From assembly GCA_018336035.1 (NCBI GenBank), contig JAGXRD010000005.1, positions 1 to 33,131 on the forward strand: 33,131 bases of DNA, in the 5' to 3' direction. Positions 31,682 through 33,131 of the stretch are shown here, piece after piece. The DNA comes from Alphaproteobacteria bacterium. Lineage in GTDB: Bacteria; Pseudomonadota; Alphaproteobacteria; Ferrovibrionales; Ferrovibrionaceae. The position numbers were made by a program, and so were the translations under genes. The notes beneath the pieces were generated by a model that was given only the letters and a program-made list of their open reading frames with translations, did not search any database and was not told the origin of the DNA. Position 1 is the first letter of the stretch; the number at the start of each line of letters is the position of its first letter.

Positions 31682-32077
31682 ATGTCGCATTATCACGCTG
31701 TGGTCTGGCTGGATCACGCCGAAGCCCGCATCTTCCATGTCGACCGCGAGTCGGTCGAGAAGATGACGGTGCATGGCCACAAGCACCACCTGCATCATAA
31801 GGCCAGCTCCGTGATGGGCTCGGGTCGGGAGCCGGCGGATGTCGCTTTCTACGAGGAGATCGTAAAGGCTCTGGATGGCGCCGCGGAAATCCTTCTGTTG
31901 GGGCCCGGTGCGGCGAAGACCGAACTCTTCCGCCATGCGGTCAAGGCGCATCCGGCGCTGGAGCCGCGGATCCTGGGCGTTGAAACCGTCGATCATCCGA
32001 CCGATGGCCAGGTGGTGGCCTATGCACGCAAATATTTCCACGCCAAGGATCGTATGCGGCCGCTTCTGGCCGGCTGA
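31682..32077 (+). CDS. eRF1/Pelota-domain-like protein (translational machinery protein)
   Basis: This is a 131-residue protein of the group often annotated as translational machinery protein, related to the third domain of eRF1/Pelota. Marks are the VVWLDHAEARIFHV opening strand pair, a histidine cluster HGHKHHLHHK at about residues 31-40, EILLLGPGAAKTELFRH as the core strand-helix, and VETVDHPTDGQVVAYARKYF. The real role is unknown. AAGGAG at 31670-31675 with six bases of spacing is an ideal ribosome site. The FNR-type box upstream suggests induction when oxygen is low. The His cluster could bind metal. Confidence 0.82.
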   Translation: MSHYHAVVWLDHAEARIFHVDRESVEKMTVHGHKHHLHHKASSVMGSGREPADVAFYEEIVKALDGAAEILLLGPGAAKTELFRHAVKAHPALEPRILGVETVDHPTDGQVVAYARKYFHAKDRMRPLLAG

Positions 32078-32145
32078 TCGTCTGCCGCAAAACCGCCAAG
32101 ATTGGCGTATCATATCCGGACAACGATAAGATCCGGAGTCGAACC

Positions 32146-32892
32146 ATGATCCGCCGCCTTGCCCTTCCTGTTCTCGCCCTGACCTTGTTCGCTGTCGCAG
32201 CCTGCGACAACGCCAAGGCGCAGACCGTGCAGCGTACGCTGCCCGATGACGCCACCTTGCTGACACTGTCGGAATCCTCCGAGCGCGATGTCACACCCGA
32301 CACCATGCGGGCCCGACTGATGGCGCAGGCGACCTCGGAGTCGGCCGCCACCTCGCAATCCAGTGTCAATGCCGCGATGACGCGCGCGCTCAACCGCGTG
32401 AAGGCGCTGGGGCTGGAGGTCGAGACCGGCAGTTACAACACCTACCAGGAAAGCCCGGCGCGTCCGCAGAGCCTGCCGGCCGGCGCCAAGCCGCCGGCGC
32501 CGCTGTGGCGCGCGCAGCAGAGCCTGATCATCACCGCGAAGGACGACGCCAAGCTGCTCGAAGCGGTCGGCGCATTGCAGACCGAAGGCCTGGCGCTGCA
32601 GGAACTGGGTTACACGCTGTCGCGCGAGCAGCAGCGCGGCCAGCAGGACGAGATGTTTGCCGAAGCGCTGCAGCGTCTGGCGGCGCGCGCCGAAAAGGCG
32701 GCGGCGGCGCTCGGCATGCGGTTCGAGGGCTGGGCCCGCGTCGGCCTCAATGGCGGCATGATCGCGCGTCCGGTGATGATGAAGACCATGGCCATGTCGG
32801 CCCGTGCCGAAGCCGCGCCGCCGGTGGCGGCGGCCGGTGAACAGACCATCAGCGTGACAGTGGATGGCGAAGCGATTCTGCGCCGCCGTTAA
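32146..32892 (+). CDS. SIMPL-domain (DUF541) lipoprotein
   Basis: This 248-residue precursor has a lipobox ending V-A-A-C20, so the mature protein should be lipid-anchored in the periplasm. The SIMPL/DUF541 domain follows: LTLSESSERDVTPDTMRARL with its beta strand, an SQSSVNAAMTRALNRVKALG helix, VETGSYNTY, and a C-terminal RAEKAAAALGMRFEGWARV helix-strand, ending in ISVTVDGEAILRRR. Relatives are periplasmic and poorly understood, some linked to oxidative stress. CCGGAG lies about ten bases before ATG 32146. Its stop codon overlaps that of the convergent gene. Confidence 0.88.
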   Translation: MIRRLALPVLALTLFAVAACDNAKAQTVQRTLPDDATLLTLSESSERDVTPDTMRARLMAQATSESAATSQSSVNAAMTRALNRVKALGLEVETGSYNTYQESPARPQSLPAGAKPPAPLWRAQQSLIITAKDDAKLLEAVGALQTEGLALQELGYTLSREQQRGQQDEMFAEALQRLAARAEKAAAALGMRFEGWARVGLNGGMIARPVMMKTMAMSARAEAAPPVAAAGEQTISVTVDGEAILRRR

Positions 32893-33131
32893 GTCAGTTC
32901 CTTCAACCCGCCCGGCGTCTCGATCCGCGCGCGATAGCGCAACTGTTCGCCGCGCGTGACGTTCGGCGAATCGGTAATGCCGAGGCTGCGATAGAGCGCG
33001 ATGATGCTCTCTGGCTCGGGATGTTCCAGGACCAGCGATTGCAGGCCTGCGCCGGCATCGGCCATCGCCGCCACCGACGGCGGCTTGCCCAGCCGGTCGA
33101 TCACGGACGGCGCCGCGCCGTTCAGCGGCAG
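32889..33131 (-). CDS. Glyoxalase-like (VOC) protein, C-terminal part
   Basis: The last 80 codons of a leftward gene are visible; the frame stays open to the window edge, so the start lies outside. The segment LVLEHPEPESIIALYRSLGI followed by a strand (YRARIETPGG) fits the end of a glyoxalase/VOC-type domain, in which a helix-strand pair closes the second beta-alpha-beta-beta-beta unit. Metal ligands cannot be judged from this fragment. It converges on the SIMPL gene with a three-base stop overlap. The family call is tentative. Confidence 0.6.
   Translation of the reverse strand: MPLNGAAPSVIDRLGKPPSVAAMADAGAGLQSLVLEHPEPESIIALYRSLGITDSPNVTRGEQLRYRARIETPGGLKELT

Overview
The window is a stretch of GC-rich alphaproteobacterial chromosome. 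The gene orders psd-pssA and murA-DUF2948-hisG-hisD-UPF0262-phosphatase, the short form of HisG, and the many stand-alone PAS_5-type proteins point to Alphaproteobacteria, most likely the Rhodospirillales (inference from gene content; no database was searched).

Left part (1-7950). A palindromic intergenic repeat precedes the phosphatidylethanolamine pathway pair psd and pssA. A class C beta-lactamase (ampC) follows 19 bases later. Next come small unknown genes, including three tandem relatives (3906-5365) that share an unrecognised domain of about 60 residues resembling a Cro/XRE helix-turn-helix. An EamA-type exporter and a class V aminotransferase are divergent, and a double palindromic repeat closes the region.

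Middle part (7989-22452). A leftward run holds four PAS_5-type proteins and one periplasmic metallo-beta-lactamase-fold hydrolase. pyrC and a PilZ-domain protein with a histone-H1-like lysine tail converge on one terminator. Divergent from the PilZ gene is the most striking feature: five tandem, same-strand paralogous pentapeptide-repeat proteins of 404-424 residues (13423-20101). They share a single architecture, including an H-x2-[YW] motif occurring twice, a DLRPGQ break and two conserved cysteines. A strong hairpin closes the array. Two further PAS_5-like genes follow, one behind a leader with three hairpins.

Right part (22502-33131). A large membrane protein appears to fuse a flippase-like (LPG_synthase_TM) half to an O-antigen-ligase half. 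It lies downstream of tRNA-Thr(GGT). Then come dcd, a secreted unknown protein, and the tightly packed murA-DUF2948-hisG-hisD-UPF0262-phosphatase operon with 1-4 base overlaps. After that lies an FNR/FixK-type box placed for a class II promoter, driving an eRF1/Pelota-domain-like protein. A SIMPL lipoprotein and the 3' end of a glyoxalase-like gene complete the window.

The housekeeping genes cover phospholipid, pyrimidine, cell-wall and histidine synthesis. The lineage-specific part (PAS_5 proteins, pentapeptide array, PilZ tail protein, HTH-like trio) has no assigned function and is where an undescribed system could lie.
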